This document shows positions 1 through 8,096 of a DNA stretch of 64,000 bases, piece by piece. Under the pieces are notes generated by a model. The model was given only the letters and a program-made list of their open reading frames with translations, was not told the DNA's origin and ran no database searches. Origin of the DNA: Paraglaciecola sp. L1A13 (GTDB lineage Bacteria > Pseudomonadota > Gammaproteobacteria > Enterobacterales > Alteromonadaceae); NCBI RefSeq assembly GCF_009796745.1, contig NZ_CP047024.1, forward strand, positions 4,464,001 to 4,528,000, in the 5' to 3' direction. The position numbers and the translations under genes were made by a program. Numbering within the stretch: position 1 is the stretch's first letter; the number at the start of each line of letters is the position of its first letter.

Positions 1-536
1 ACATTTTACAGCGTTTATTTTCCTCTCAGATCATGACTCTGGGCTTAGTCTTCGGCGCGCTCACTTTGGTTTTGTTAGTGATATTTCGTTCTATTAAAGT
101 GGCTGTTATCGCGGTTATCCCCAACATTCTGACTACCTTAGTCATTTTAGGCGTAATGGGATGGTTAGGAATCGCATTAGATTTAATGACAATCACGATT
201 TCAGCGATTGCCATGGGGATAGCTGTCGATGACACCATTCATTTCGTGCATCGATATCTTGAAGAATTAAATAAAGAGAATGCTGACGCCAGTAAAGCGA
301 TTAAAAGGACGTTCAAGTCCGTGGGGTATGCACTAATTTATACCACCACCATCATTGCTGTTGGCTTCTCACTACTTAGCTTTTCCGACTTCGTGCCCAG
401 TATATTGTTCGGACTACTAACCTGTTTGGCCATGTTGCTAGCCTTTGTAACCGATACCACTTTACTGCCCGTGCTATTACGAAAATTCGTTCATCCTAAA
501 AGTCAGAAAAAGTCGTCTTTGAGTAACAATGGATAA
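1..536 (+). CDS. RND/MMPL-family exporter, C-terminal part (5' end outside window)
   Basis: Open from the first bases of the window in the frame of codon 3-5, so this is the 3' end of a longer gene; the ATG at 33 is internal. About 177 residues are visible. They form a run of hydrophobic segments typical of the last transmembrane half of RND-superfamily (MMPL/SSD-like) permeases, with the conserved AMGIAVDDTIHF helix carrying a paired Asp that in this superfamily belongs to the proton relay. The short polar C-tail ends in KSQKKSSLSNNG. The substrate cannot be told; relatives move lipids, hopanoids or drugs across the inner membrane. No terminator is obvious directly after the stop. Confidence 0.85.
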   Translation, partial: ILQRLFSSQIMTLGLVFGALTLVLLVIFRSIKVAVIAVIPNILTTLVILGVMGWLGIALDLMTITISAIAMGIAVDDTIHFVHRYLEELNKENADASKAIKRTFKSVGYALIYTTTIIAVGFSLLSFSDFVPSILFGLLTCLAMLLAFVTDTTLLPVLLRKFVHPKSQKKSSLSNNG

Positions 537-933
537 TTTCATCTTGTTGATGCTCTATAAGTTGTCGTGTTATTTCACAGTTTAGTGCATAGAGAAAAAT
601 GAATATAAAAATAATCATTTAAATTCAGATGGTTACGAATTTGCACGGAAATTGCTTTTCAATTTAATTAACGATATGCCAAAGGATTAGTCATAAACCC
701 GTTTGCCGAGTTAGCGCCTTTGATTCGCTGTTAACTTGCACCCGTTTTCGCTGGGGCTGGGGCGTTAAACCCCTGATACTGCTACTATCTAGCCCCAGTG
801 AATTCTCTTTATAATGATTTAATACGCAGATGTACAAAAATTGAGTGCAGTGGATTAAATAAGCTTTGAATTTGCTCGACTAAGTAGAGAGTAACAGACG
901 ATAAAGTGAACGTATTGTCAGTAACTTAACAAA
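537..933. other. 397-bp gap between convergent genes; possible unannotated RNA
   Basis: No credible ORF. Both flanking genes end here, so no promoter is expected, yet a sigma-54-type element lies at 640-656 (separate entry). Downstream of it are an imperfect hairpin (GTTAGCG 710-716 with CGC 726-728 and TAAC 732-735) and an inverted repeat CTGGGGCT (751-758) / AGCCCCAG (791-798). The latter is followed only by a weak T-rich stretch. A small RNA of about 130-150 nt is a possibility, not a demonstrated gene. Confidence 0.4.
640..656 (+). promoter_or_regulatory. Candidate sigma-54 (-24/-12) promoter
   Basis: The sequence TTTGCACGGAAATTGCT matches the sigma-54 consensus YTGGCACGrNNNTTGCW at all fixed positions but one: the first G of the -24 GG is T. 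It points rightwards into 397 bp without a + strand gene. A sigma-54 activator gene lies 4.5 kb away (5186-6517), but no enhancer site was recognised. Confidence 0.5.
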
Positions 934-2931
934 CTAGTCTTTAACGAGGTCCGTTAATACCTGCATATTGATTGGTTTTAAAATAAATTTGGATATGTCA
1001 GCTTCTATTAATTTAGCATTGTCAGGCTGCTCACCACTTAGAATGACCATTTCGACTTGTGGTGCACTCTGACGCAATTCTTTTGCTAAGCTCAAGCCAT
1101 CAGCGTCAGGCAAGTTTAAATCCAGTAATACCTTACTCCAGTCGTTTCGTTGCTTGAAAATATCGATACATTCTTTACCTGAATGGGCTATATGGACTGA
1201 TACACCTAAGTTTTTGAGCAATAACGCGGTAATATCAGCGGCATCAACATCATCTTCTACCAGCAGTATATGCTGCTGCTTGCTGCTTTGACGCAGGGAT
1301 GATTCGTCGCTTGTTAACTCGTTGAGAAAATGGCTGTTTGGGCTTAGCGATTCATTTGGTTCAACAGGCAAATATGTATCGAGTACGCTCATCAATGCTT
1401 CAGGGTTAATTGGTTTTTCTAAAACACGAGTAAACCCTTGGGAAATCAATTGATCGCGTACCCCTTTCATCGTGGCAGCAGTCATAGCAACCACCGGCGC
1501 TGCAATACCATTTTGGCGTATCTGTTTAATTGCTTCGGATCCGTCCATCACCGGCATATGTATATCAATCAATACCAAATCATAAGGCTGGCTGTCATTG
1601 CTTGCATCAGTGATTTTGTCTAATGCCTCTAAGCCATTCTTACCATACTCCACCAGCAGCCCAGTGCTTGACACCATATGCCCGACCAGCATGCGAATGT
1701 CATTTACGTCATCTACCACTAACACTTTGCCTTGGTAACGCGGTGTCTTTACGTCTTTAACCAGCAATGGCTTAGCGTCAAATTTAAGCAGTTCGTGGGG
1801 GACGTCGCTTACATCACCAGTCTGAATATGAGCAGTGAAACAACTACCCGAACCAAATATTGACTCCAAACTCATGTCGCCACCCATTTTCGCCACTAGC
1901 TCAGTACAAATAGCCAAGCCCAACCCACTACCACCTTGTCTGCGAGACACAACATCAGCCACTTGTTCAAATGGTTTAAATACACTACCTAATTGCTCTT
2001 TCGGGATACCAATACCAGTATCAGATACTGAGAAATATAATAAATCAGCGCCTTGTTGCTTTTCATACCAAAGCGTAAGCGTCACGCCACCTTGCTCGGT
2101 GAATTTAATGGCATTACTGATAAGGTTAATGAGTATCTGGCGGAAACGGGTTGCGTCGGTATTAATCTTCAAAGGTAAGGGCGTCTCAGAGCAGACCGTA
2201 AGCGTAAGATCTTTATCTGCGGCAGGTATACTCATTAACGCGTATACATCGGCTACTAGGGCATCTAAATTCACTTCACTGATGTTCAACTCAAGTTTAT
2301 CAGCAGCAATTTTTGACAGATCGAGCATATTATTTAGCAAACTCAATAAATGCTTACTATTACTTAGCACGATCCCGAGCTCAGCATGGGCTGCTTGACC
2401 AATTTTTGAGTCCATCAACAACTCGGTATAACCCAAAATAGACGTTAATGGTGTGCGTAGCTCGTGACTAAGATGAGCTAAAAATCGGTCTTTTGAGCGA
2501 TTTTCTGCTTCTGCTTTTAATCGGTCTACTCGCTCTTTTTCTATTTCACGACGTGCAAGGGCGTAACGGATCGCTCGAGCAAAACGACTACTGTTTAATT
2601 CACTTTTAATAATGTAGTCAACCGCACCGGCGTCCAGTGCAGCCATATCAACTTCTTCGTCAGCTTGTCCAGTCAACATGATGATGGGAGAAGTAAAACC
2701 CGCCTCAATGCCCAGCGTTAGAACACTTAGCCCATTTTCCGCGCCTAATTGGTAATCTAATAAACAAATATCATGGCGATTCTTTGCCATTTCAGCTAAT
2801 GCATCATGCTGATTGGTAACCCAATCAATTTCAAACTCTAGGGTACTTAATTGCTCTATATAATCTCGCGTTAAGATATAATCATCTTCGTCGTCTTCGA
2901 CCAAAAGCAAACGTGAAATTGAATTAGACAT
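934..2931 (-). CDS. Hybrid sensor histidine kinase with three receiver domains
   Basis: Cytoplasmic protein of 665 aa with the order REC1 - HisKA - HATPase - REC2 - REC3 and no transmembrane segment. REC1 (about 1-125) has the acidic DDED patch and phospho-acceptor Asp near 58. The H-box HLSHELRTPL puts the phospho-His near 155. The ATPase has DTGIGIP and GGSGLGLAI. REC2 (about 400-515) has LIDIHMPVMDG with Asp near 454, and REC3 (about 550-665) has LLDLNLPDADG with Asp near 602. The family autophosphorylates and relays phosphate to receivers. Last gene of the five-gene signalling operon, starting 21 bp after the single-domain receiver. The N-terminal receiver suggests it takes input from another kinase rather than a ligand. 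No output domain is present. Confidence 0.9.
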   Translation of the reverse strand: MSNSISRLLLVEDDEDDYILTRDYIEQLSTLEFEIDWVTNQHDALAEMAKNRHDICLLDYQLGAENGLSVLTLGIEAGFTSPIIMLTGQADEEVDMAALDAGAVDYIIKSELNSSRFARAIRYALARREIEKERVDRLKAEAENRSKDRFLAHLSHELRTPLTSILGYTELLMDSKIGQAAHAELGIVLSNSKHLLSLLNNMLDLSKIAADKLELNISEVNLDALVADVYALMSIPAADKDLTLTVCSETPLPLKINTDATRFRQILINLISNAIKFTEQGGVTLTLWYEKQQGADLLYFSVSDTGIGIPKEQLGSVFKPFEQVADVVSRRQGGSGLGLAICTELVAKMGGDMSLESIFGSGSCFTAHIQTGDVSDVPHELLKFDAKPLLVKDVKTPRYQGKVLVVDDVNDIRMLVGHMVSSTGLLVEYGKNGLEALDKITDASNDSQPYDLVLIDIHMPVMDGSEAIKQIRQNGIAAPVVAMTAATMKGVRDQLISQGFTRVLEKPINPEALMSVLDTYLPVEPNESLSPNSHFLNELTSDESSLRQSSKQQHILLVEDDVDAADITALLLKNLGVSVHIAHSGKECIDIFKQRNDWSKVLLDLNLPDADGLSLAKELRQSAPQVEMVILSGEQPDNAKLIEADISKFILKPINMQVLTDLVKD

Positions 2932-2952
2932 GGTTGCCTGCTAGCCTCTGGT

Positions 2953-3411
2953 TCACCCGTTATTCACGGGTAATTCAACAAACTCTACCCAGTATTTACC
3001 TAGTGCACTCATTAATGCGACTAATCCTTCAAATGTGACAGGTTTAGTAATATACGATGCGGCGCCTAGGTCGTAGCCCTTGACCATATCTTCCTCTTGC
3101 ACTGAGGTGGTCAAAATAACGATAGGAATACTACGCAGTTCGGGGTCGAGTTTAATTTGCTGTAACGCTTCTCTACCATCCATCCGCGGCATATTTAAAT
3201 CGAGTAAAATAAGGCCTGGGCGCGGCGCGGCATCCTTGTCACTAAACTTGCCTTCGCGGCGCAAGAACTCTAATAACTCCACACCGTCTTCCACACAGTG
3301 TAACTCGTTCAGTACGCGACTTTCTCGCAGGGCGTCTTGCGCCAATAGACGATCATCTTCATCATCATCGGCCATTAATATTACTATCGGTTTTGCTTTT
3401 GAATAAGGCAC
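2953..3411 (-). CDS. Single-domain response regulator (Rcp1-like receiver)
   Basis: Receiver-only protein of 152 aa. The acidic pocket is MADDDEDD, the phospho-acceptor Asp is near residue 70 in LLDLNMPRMDG, followed by the conserved Thr (ILTTS) and Lys (ITKPV). I chose the GTG at 3411: it lies 1 bp beyond the kinase stop and has GGGAGAG just upstream. The longer reading frame starting at 3513 would lie inside the kinase gene and adds 34 residues unlike a receiver. Receivers of this type usually pair with phytochrome-like or CHASE3 kinases, which is exactly the upstream neighbour. It probably shuttles phosphate to the hybrid kinase encoded next. Confidence 0.9.
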   Translation of the reverse strand: MPYSKAKPIVILMADDDEDDRLLAQDALRESRVLNELHCVEDGVELLEFLRREGKFSDKDAAPRPGLILLDLNMPRMDGREALQQIKLDPELRSIPIVILTTSVQEEDMVKGYDLGAASYITKPVTFEGLVALMSALGKYWVEFVELPVNNG

Positions 3412-3412
3412 T

Positions 3413-4894
3413 TTACTCTCCCATGTATTTGTTAACGACCGCTTCAATTGGTAAGGTAACGATAAATGTTGCGCCCTCATCAGGCGCGCTATGCCCGACG
3501 ATCGTCCCGCCATGGCGCTCTACAATTCGTCGACAAATGGCTAAGCCAATACCTGTCCCCTTGTATGCTGTACGTCCATGTAAACGCTGAAACGGTGAAA
3601 ATATTTTATCAGCGTAGGTTTGTTCAAACCCTATTCCATTGTCTTTTATCGTAATGATACAACTGGGCACATCAATGTGCTGTAATTCATCATAAATATC
3701 TTTTTGCTCGACCAGCACATTAATAAGTGGTGGTTGATCAACTTTACGAAATTTCAAACCATTCGACAGTACATTTAAAAACAGTTGATATATTTGGCTC
3801 GGATCAGCACACACTTTTGGTAGAGGGGCCACATTGATCTGGGCATTACTCTCTTTGATGGCTATTTCGAGATCCCCAAGAACCTCTTCAAATACCTCGT
3901 CTAACTCAACCTCAACAAAATCTTTGCCTCGGGTGGTAATACGAGAAAACTCAAGTAAATCGTTGATTAGCGTCGACATTCTAAACGCAGCGGTGGTCAT
4001 ACGTTTAATATAATCGACTCCTCGTTCATCAAGCTTATCTTTATAAATGGTGGTCAACCTATCGCTAAAGGCCTGAATTTTACGTAACGGTTCTTGCAAG
4101 TCATGGGATGCAACAAAGGCAAAATCTTCTAGCTCCCGATTACTGCGAGAAAGCTCCTCGGAATACACCGTTAGCTCTTGGGTGCGCTGAGCAACTTTTT
4201 CCAGCAACTGTTCGTTTTGTTCTTCCAGCCCCTCTTGGTAACGGGTACTGATACGTAAATTGATACGAGCCATCAAAAACATCCCGATGACAAGCAAGCC
4301 ACTGGTAATGGCCGACACCCCAAAGTTAACCTTTGCGTCTCGCTGAATATTTTTTAACTCACTGTATAAAGTGCGTCTGTGAGCATATTCTTTATCAACC
4401 AGCAGTTTGATATTTTTTCGAATTTCTCGATATAAGTCACGACCCCGATTAGTCATAACTTGCCGTAACGCAGACTTTTCACGCTCTCGTAGCGCCAAAT
4501 CGACACTACTTGTTAGCTCAGATATTTTCTCATCAACCAGTATAAGCAACTCTGCTATCAGCTCTTTTTGGCCACTGATATCTGATTCGATATCTCGCAC
4601 CAGCTTTATTTTTTCATCTAAACTTTTTAACTCGGTATGGTAAGGATTCAAATACTCTTCATACTCGGTCAACAAGTAACCACGCTGTCCGGATTCCGCG
4701 ACCACGACGGATAGGTGCAGACTCTCTAAGCGCATAATGATGTTACTGGTTTTATCGAGACTGGTTTGCACTGAAGACAATTGGTTCACCGTACCAAGTG
4801 CAATAGATAAATTAATACCGATAATTCCTACCACTATGATAGAGATGATGATCCAAGTGGCAGTGGTGTTACCAAATAACCGTTTAACGCGCAT
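3413..4894 (-). CDS. CHASE3-domain membrane sensor histidine kinase
   Basis: Membrane kinase of 493 aa. A first transmembrane helix (about 12-33) is followed by a helical extracytoplasmic CHASE3-like domain with the signature SGQRGYLLT, a second transmembrane helix (about 195-215), a coiled coil (about 220-255), and HisKA with SHDLQEPLRK (phospho-His near 263). The HATPase carries an N-box (NVLSNGLKF), DNGIGF and GTGIGLAI. The HDLQEPLR form of the H-box is typical of bacteriophytochrome-like kinases that signal to single-domain receivers. The receiver gene follows almost directly. The ligand of the CHASE3 domain is unknown. ATG start at 4894, 54 bp after the DHp-only gene. Confidence 0.9.
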   Translation of the reverse strand: MRVKRLFGNTTATWIIISIIVVGIIGINLSIALGTVNQLSSVQTSLDKTSNIIMRLESLHLSVVVAESGQRGYLLTEYEEYLNPYHTELKSLDEKIKLVRDIESDISGQKELIAELLILVDEKISELTSSVDLALREREKSALRQVMTNRGRDLYREIRKNIKLLVDKEYAHRRTLYSELKNIQRDAKVNFGVSAITSGLLVIGMFLMARINLRISTRYQEGLEEQNEQLLEKVAQRTQELTVYSEELSRSNRELEDFAFVASHDLQEPLRKIQAFSDRLTTIYKDKLDERGVDYIKRMTTAAFRMSTLINDLLEFSRITTRGKDFVEVELDEVFEEVLGDLEIAIKESNAQINVAPLPKVCADPSQIYQLFLNVLSNGLKFRKVDQPPLINVLVEQKDIYDELQHIDVPSCIITIKDNGIGFEQTYADKIFSPFQRLHGRTAYKGTGIGLAICRRIVERHGGTIVGHSAPDEGATFIVTLPIEAVVNKYMGE

Positions 4895-4948
4895 GTTCGT
4901 CCTTTAATGTGACTTTAATTCGTTACAAATGAGTCAACGAATAGAATA

Positions 4949-5182
4949 TTACGACTCTGCAACAGAACGTGAATGCTCCGCTAATTTTTGCAAGGCTGCG
5001 CTGCTGTCTTGGCAGGCAACCAATATTTTATCTAATGCCGCGATGGCCTTTTCTTTCGGCATATCGTTTTCCAAGACAAGCTTAACCATTTCTGCCTGCA
5101 TGGAAATACGGTTTAGTGGATTACGCACGTCATGAATTAACGAATTAGTAGTCGGTAATGGTGCGTCAGTTGTTGGTTGCAT
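4949..5182 (-). CDS. DHp-only small protein (isolated histidine-kinase dimerisation-like domain)
   Basis: A 77-aa protein with no ATPase domain. Residues 16-35 contain IHDVRNPLNRISMQAEM, which reads as an H-box (His17-Asp, then RNPLN) followed by a second amphipathic helix, i.e. the helical-hairpin layout of a DHp/HisKA domain. It begins 3 bp after the sigma-54 regulator stop and precedes the CHASE3 kinase, so it is co-transcribed with both. A second protein of the same design lies at 38576-38797, also directly downstream of a receiver gene. It may be a phosphotransfer protein, a phosphatase, or a binding partner of the neighbouring receiver; the sequence does not decide. I know no named family for it. 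Confidence 0.7.
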   Translation of the reverse strand: MQPTTDAPLPTTNSLIHDVRNPLNRISMQAEMVKLVLENDMPKEKAIAALDKILVACQDSSAALQKLAEHSRSVAES

Positions 5183-5185
5183 AGC

Positions 5186-6517
5186 TTACCCCTGAGCCTG
5201 GCTTTCCCAAGCATTTAAGCGGTTGTATAAGGTTTTGGTGCTGATGCCGAGCATTTCAGCAGCTAGGGTTTTATTGCCCTCAACTTTCTCTAATGTCACG
5301 CGGATAAGCTCTTTTTCAACATCATCAATGGTTTGTCCTGCCGTAACTTGATTCGATGTAGTCTGACTTTTAGCAAAAGGCGACTCGAAATTCTTTGGTA
5401 GCATAATGTGACTCGTGGCCGGATCGCTCATAATAAAAGCACGGTGAATCGCATGACGCAGCTCTCGAATATTGCCAGGCCAACCATAAGCTTTTAATTG
5501 ATCGAGCTGAGCATTCTGCCATTCAAAATTAGTGTCGTTTTCGGCGTTTAACTGTTCAATAAATGCGGTAGCTAACAAAGGGATATCCGCTAGTCGTTCA
5601 CGCAGCGGCGGTATCGTGATAGGGAAAACAGCCAAGCGGAAATAGATATCTTCACGTAGTACTTTACTCAGTGCAATTTCTTCAACCGTACGATTAGTGG
5701 CTGATATAACGCGGCAATCAACTGGCGTGTCTTTTACCGCTCCAACCCGGGTAACACGCTTGCTTTCGAGTACTCGTAACAAATTTGGCTGCATTTCTAG
5801 TGGCATTTCGGTGATTTCATCAAGAAATAATGTACCGCCTTGAGCTTGTTCAAACACGCCTATCTTGCGCCCCACTGCGCCAGTAAATGACCCCTTTTCA
5901 TGGCCAAATAACTCACTGCCAATAAGTTCGCGAGATAATGCGCCACAGTTGGTTGCGACCAATGGGCCCTCGACATTACTGGCTGTGTGAATAGCATGGG
6001 CAACTACTTCTTTGCCGACACCACTTTCACCCATAAGCATAACGTTAGCATTGGTTTTACCAACCCGCTCTATCATCTCATATAGCTCTTGCATCGGCGC
6101 AGACTCACCCACTAGGCAACCAAAGTGCTTAGTAATGGACGATGACTTAGTCTTTTTATTGGCTTTAGGTTTACCCGACAAAACTTGTTCTAGATCTTCA
6201 CGCTGCAGCGGCTTAACGAGGTAATTAACATTGGGCCCGCACATGCCAGCGATAATACTTTTAACCGACGGATGCCCTGTTATCAAGGTCACAAACGGTA
6301 CTTTAGCTTTGGTATTTAACTTGTCTATTAAATGCAACGCACTGCCATCTGGCAGCATAAAATCAAGCAATATATGATCAAACTGTTCGAATTCCAAACA
6401 GTTGTAAGCTTCTTCCAAGCTGTTGGCAACTTCTACGTCGTGGCCTAAAAACTCGATAATATTACTGGCTACGTCGGTAAATTCCTTATCATCATCGACT
6501 AATAATATTTGAGACAC
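5186..6517 (-). CDS. NtrC-family sigma-54-dependent response regulator
   Basis: 443 aa with three domains. The receiver (1-120) has LLVDDD and LLDFMLPDG. The AAA+ domain (about 135-370) has Walker A GESGVGKE near 162, the sigma-54 contact loop as GSFTGA near 207 (Ser for the usual Ala), and the FLDEI Walker B. The C-terminus has a Fis-type helix-turn-helix (about 410-440, NKTLAAEMLGISTKTLYNRL). Such proteins activate sigma-54 RNA polymerase after phosphorylation. Translation starts at GTG 6517 with AGGA 8 nt upstream. First gene of the five-gene operon. Its targets are unknown; the orphan sigma-54 element at 640-656 is a candidate. Confidence 0.93.
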   Translation of the reverse strand: MSQILLVDDDKEFTDVASNIIEFLGHDVEVANSLEEAYNCLEFEQFDHILLDFMLPDGSALHLIDKLNTKAKVPFVTLITGHPSVKSIIAGMCGPNVNYLVKPLQREDLEQVLSGKPKANKKTKSSSITKHFGCLVGESAPMQELYEMIERVGKTNANVMLMGESGVGKEVVAHAIHTASNVEGPLVATNCGALSRELIGSELFGHEKGSFTGAVGRKIGVFEQAQGGTLFLDEITEMPLEMQPNLLRVLESKRVTRVGAVKDTPVDCRVISATNRTVEEIALSKVLREDIYFRLAVFPITIPPLRERLADIPLLATAFIEQLNAENDTNFEWQNAQLDQLKAYGWPGNIRELRHAIHRAFIMSDPATSHIMLPKNFESPFAKSQTTSNQVTAGQTIDDVEKELIRVTLEKVEGNKTLAAEMLGISTKTLYNRLNAWESQAQG

Positions 6518-6895
6518 GTTGTTTCCTTTTTTGTTGAGTAACTGTTAATTCAGTTTCTAGCTTTATTTCTTATCTAGGGTCTGTCGACCGTTGTGATTAG
6601 CTAACCTATTAACAACCACCAGTGAGTTGGTTGAGTGATCATCCGAAAATGCAATGTGAATAGTAGCATCGTACCTACCATTTTATCACATCGATTCATT
6701 GAAATTAGTAGCGTTAGGAAGCTGTCTCGGGAAATTTCACAACGGATGTAGGAAAGCAAAACTTAGGCCATAAGTAAATTCACATGAAAATAAATATATT
6801 GGGTGACCCAGGAACAATAATTTTTGTCCCACCGCTTTGCCACGCAAACCAAAAAAGCCTGTCATGGACAGGCTTTAAGATTTTGTTTTTATTAT
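6518..6895. other. Intergenic region without a gene
   Basis: The 378 bp upstream of the signalling operon presumably hold its promoter. Apart from the terminator of the GNAT/C39 gene at 6851-6876, I recognise no ORF, repeat or binding site. Confidence 0.6.
6851..6876 (-). terminator. Rho-independent terminator of the RimK/GNAT-C39 operon
   Basis: Perfect 10-bp stem AAAGCCTGTC (6854-6863) / GACAGGCTTT (6867-6876) with a 3-nt loop. Read on the minus strand the stem runs into TTTTTTGGTTT. It starts 20 bp beyond the stop of the gene ending at 6896. Confidence 0.85.
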
Positions 6896-8095
6896 CTATT
6901 TTGAAATTAACAACGCAGTACGCAATTTACTTTTACCGAATGCAGACATACTGTAAAAATCTTCACGGGCAATAGGAATATGCTGACAGTCCATGGGCTG
7001 TGGGTGTAAATCGTCTGGATCCGGGTCGTGCAGGTACAAACAATCCTCATCTATGTGTGTAACTGTTACCCAATGCGGTATTTTTTTCCCATCGAGCTGA
7101 TACGTGCTAATTAAGCTAATGACCGCAGCCCCTTTTGCTAAGCCCTTTTGCAAGGCATTTACGTCAGGATCCGAGTAGATAATTTTGATCCCCTGGGCCT
7201 TAGCTTGTTGTAAAAATTGCCGATCTACGGCCTGCATTATGTATTTCTTATGTTCACTGCGCACACCATCAATAAATAATGGCGCTCTGGTATTCACATA
7301 AGCGGTAACCGAATAGCCACGCTGATGGGCAGCAAGTGCTAACCCAATAGGGTGGCAACCACCGTGACCTGACGTCATAAATATAGTTGTCGCCTGGCGC
7401 CATATGTCCAATTCCAGAGACTGTGACATATCCAACTCATTATTCAGGTTTGCCATAGCCATCATTAAAGCCGACGGCCCGCAAGTAAACTCCGTAGTTT
7501 GCTTATACCAAGGATAAGCTGGCAATGTTTGCAATGACAGACTCTGGCGTATCGGTTTTTGCATACGTAACGCATCGATTGAACCTTGGTAGTAATTAGC
7601 ATACGTACCAAAAGTGCGATATCCCAAGCTCTCGTATAGCTTAATTGCCCCCGTATTATTGGTGGCAACTTCAAGGCGCATAAATAACTTATCTTGCTCT
7701 AAGGTTTTTTCCTCAAGTGCAAGCAATAGCTTTTTACCCACCCCCAAACCTTGCGCATGACTGCTCACGGCAATTGAATAAAGCCGCGCCAATCGCGTAC
7801 CTTTGCGCATAATAACCAAGCCATACCCGAGCAAAATGTCATTATGGGTTGCTACCATAAACACTCTGTGACTATCGGTTGCTTTAAGCCAATGCAGTAA
7901 CCGGCGCTGACTTAATCGGTCTGACTCAAAACTAGCATTTTCCAACTCCACAAGCTGAGCAATATCATCCAGCTCAGCACCGCGAATAGTCAACTCGCTT
8001 TTTTTATTTATACCACTTTCTTTTGCATTGCCCCCAGTAGGAGCAATACGTGTGGGTAGGCTGCTTTTTTGTTGCTTTTTGTGCCCAGTGGACAT
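6896..8095 (-). CDS. GNAT acetyltransferase fused to a C39-like cysteine peptidase (DUF3335-type)
   Basis: Bifunctional protein of 399 aa. Residues about 35-180 form a GNAT domain with the acetyl-CoA loop (AQGLGVGKKLLLAL) and the ending ATNNTGAIKLYESLGY typical of RimI relatives. Residues about 190-395 form a C39-like papain-fold peptidase with the nucleophile in TEFTCGPSAL (Cys near 204) and a later IPHWVTVTHID holding the probable catalytic His. I chose ATG 8095 (GAGG upstream, just past the ligase stop) over an upstream TTG at 8116. This fusion is known to sit beside RimK-like ligases; the pair is thought to make or modify a peptide or peptide tag. The substrate is unknown. Confidence 0.85.
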   Translation of the reverse strand: MSTGHKKQQKSSLPTRIAPTGGNAKESGINKKSELTIRGAELDDIAQLVELENASFESDRLSQRRLLHWLKATDSHRVFMVATHNDILLGYGLVIMRKGTRLARLYSIAVSSHAQGLGVGKKLLLALEEKTLEQDKLFMRLEVATNNTGAIKLYESLGYRTFGTYANYYQGSIDALRMQKPIRQSLSLQTLPAYPWYKQTTEFTCGPSALMMAMANLNNELDMSQSLELDIWRQATTIFMTSGHGGCHPIGLALAAHQRGYSVTAYVNTRAPLFIDGVRSEHKKYIMQAVDRQFLQQAKAQGIKIIYSDPDVNALQKGLAKGAAVISLISTYQLDGKKIPHWVTVTHIDEDCLYLHDPDPDDLHPQPMDCQHIPIAREDFYSMSAFGKSKLRTALLISK

Positions 8096-8096
8096 C

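Noticed and set aside
751..798. Inverted repeat CTGGGGCT/AGCCCCAG as a terminator
   Set aside because: The loop is over 30 nt and no T-run follows on either strand, so it is described but not called a terminator.
1835..2398. 187-codon open frame on the + strand
   Set aside because: Antisense to the hybrid kinase catalytic region; composition is that of a shadow frame and no ribosome site is seen.
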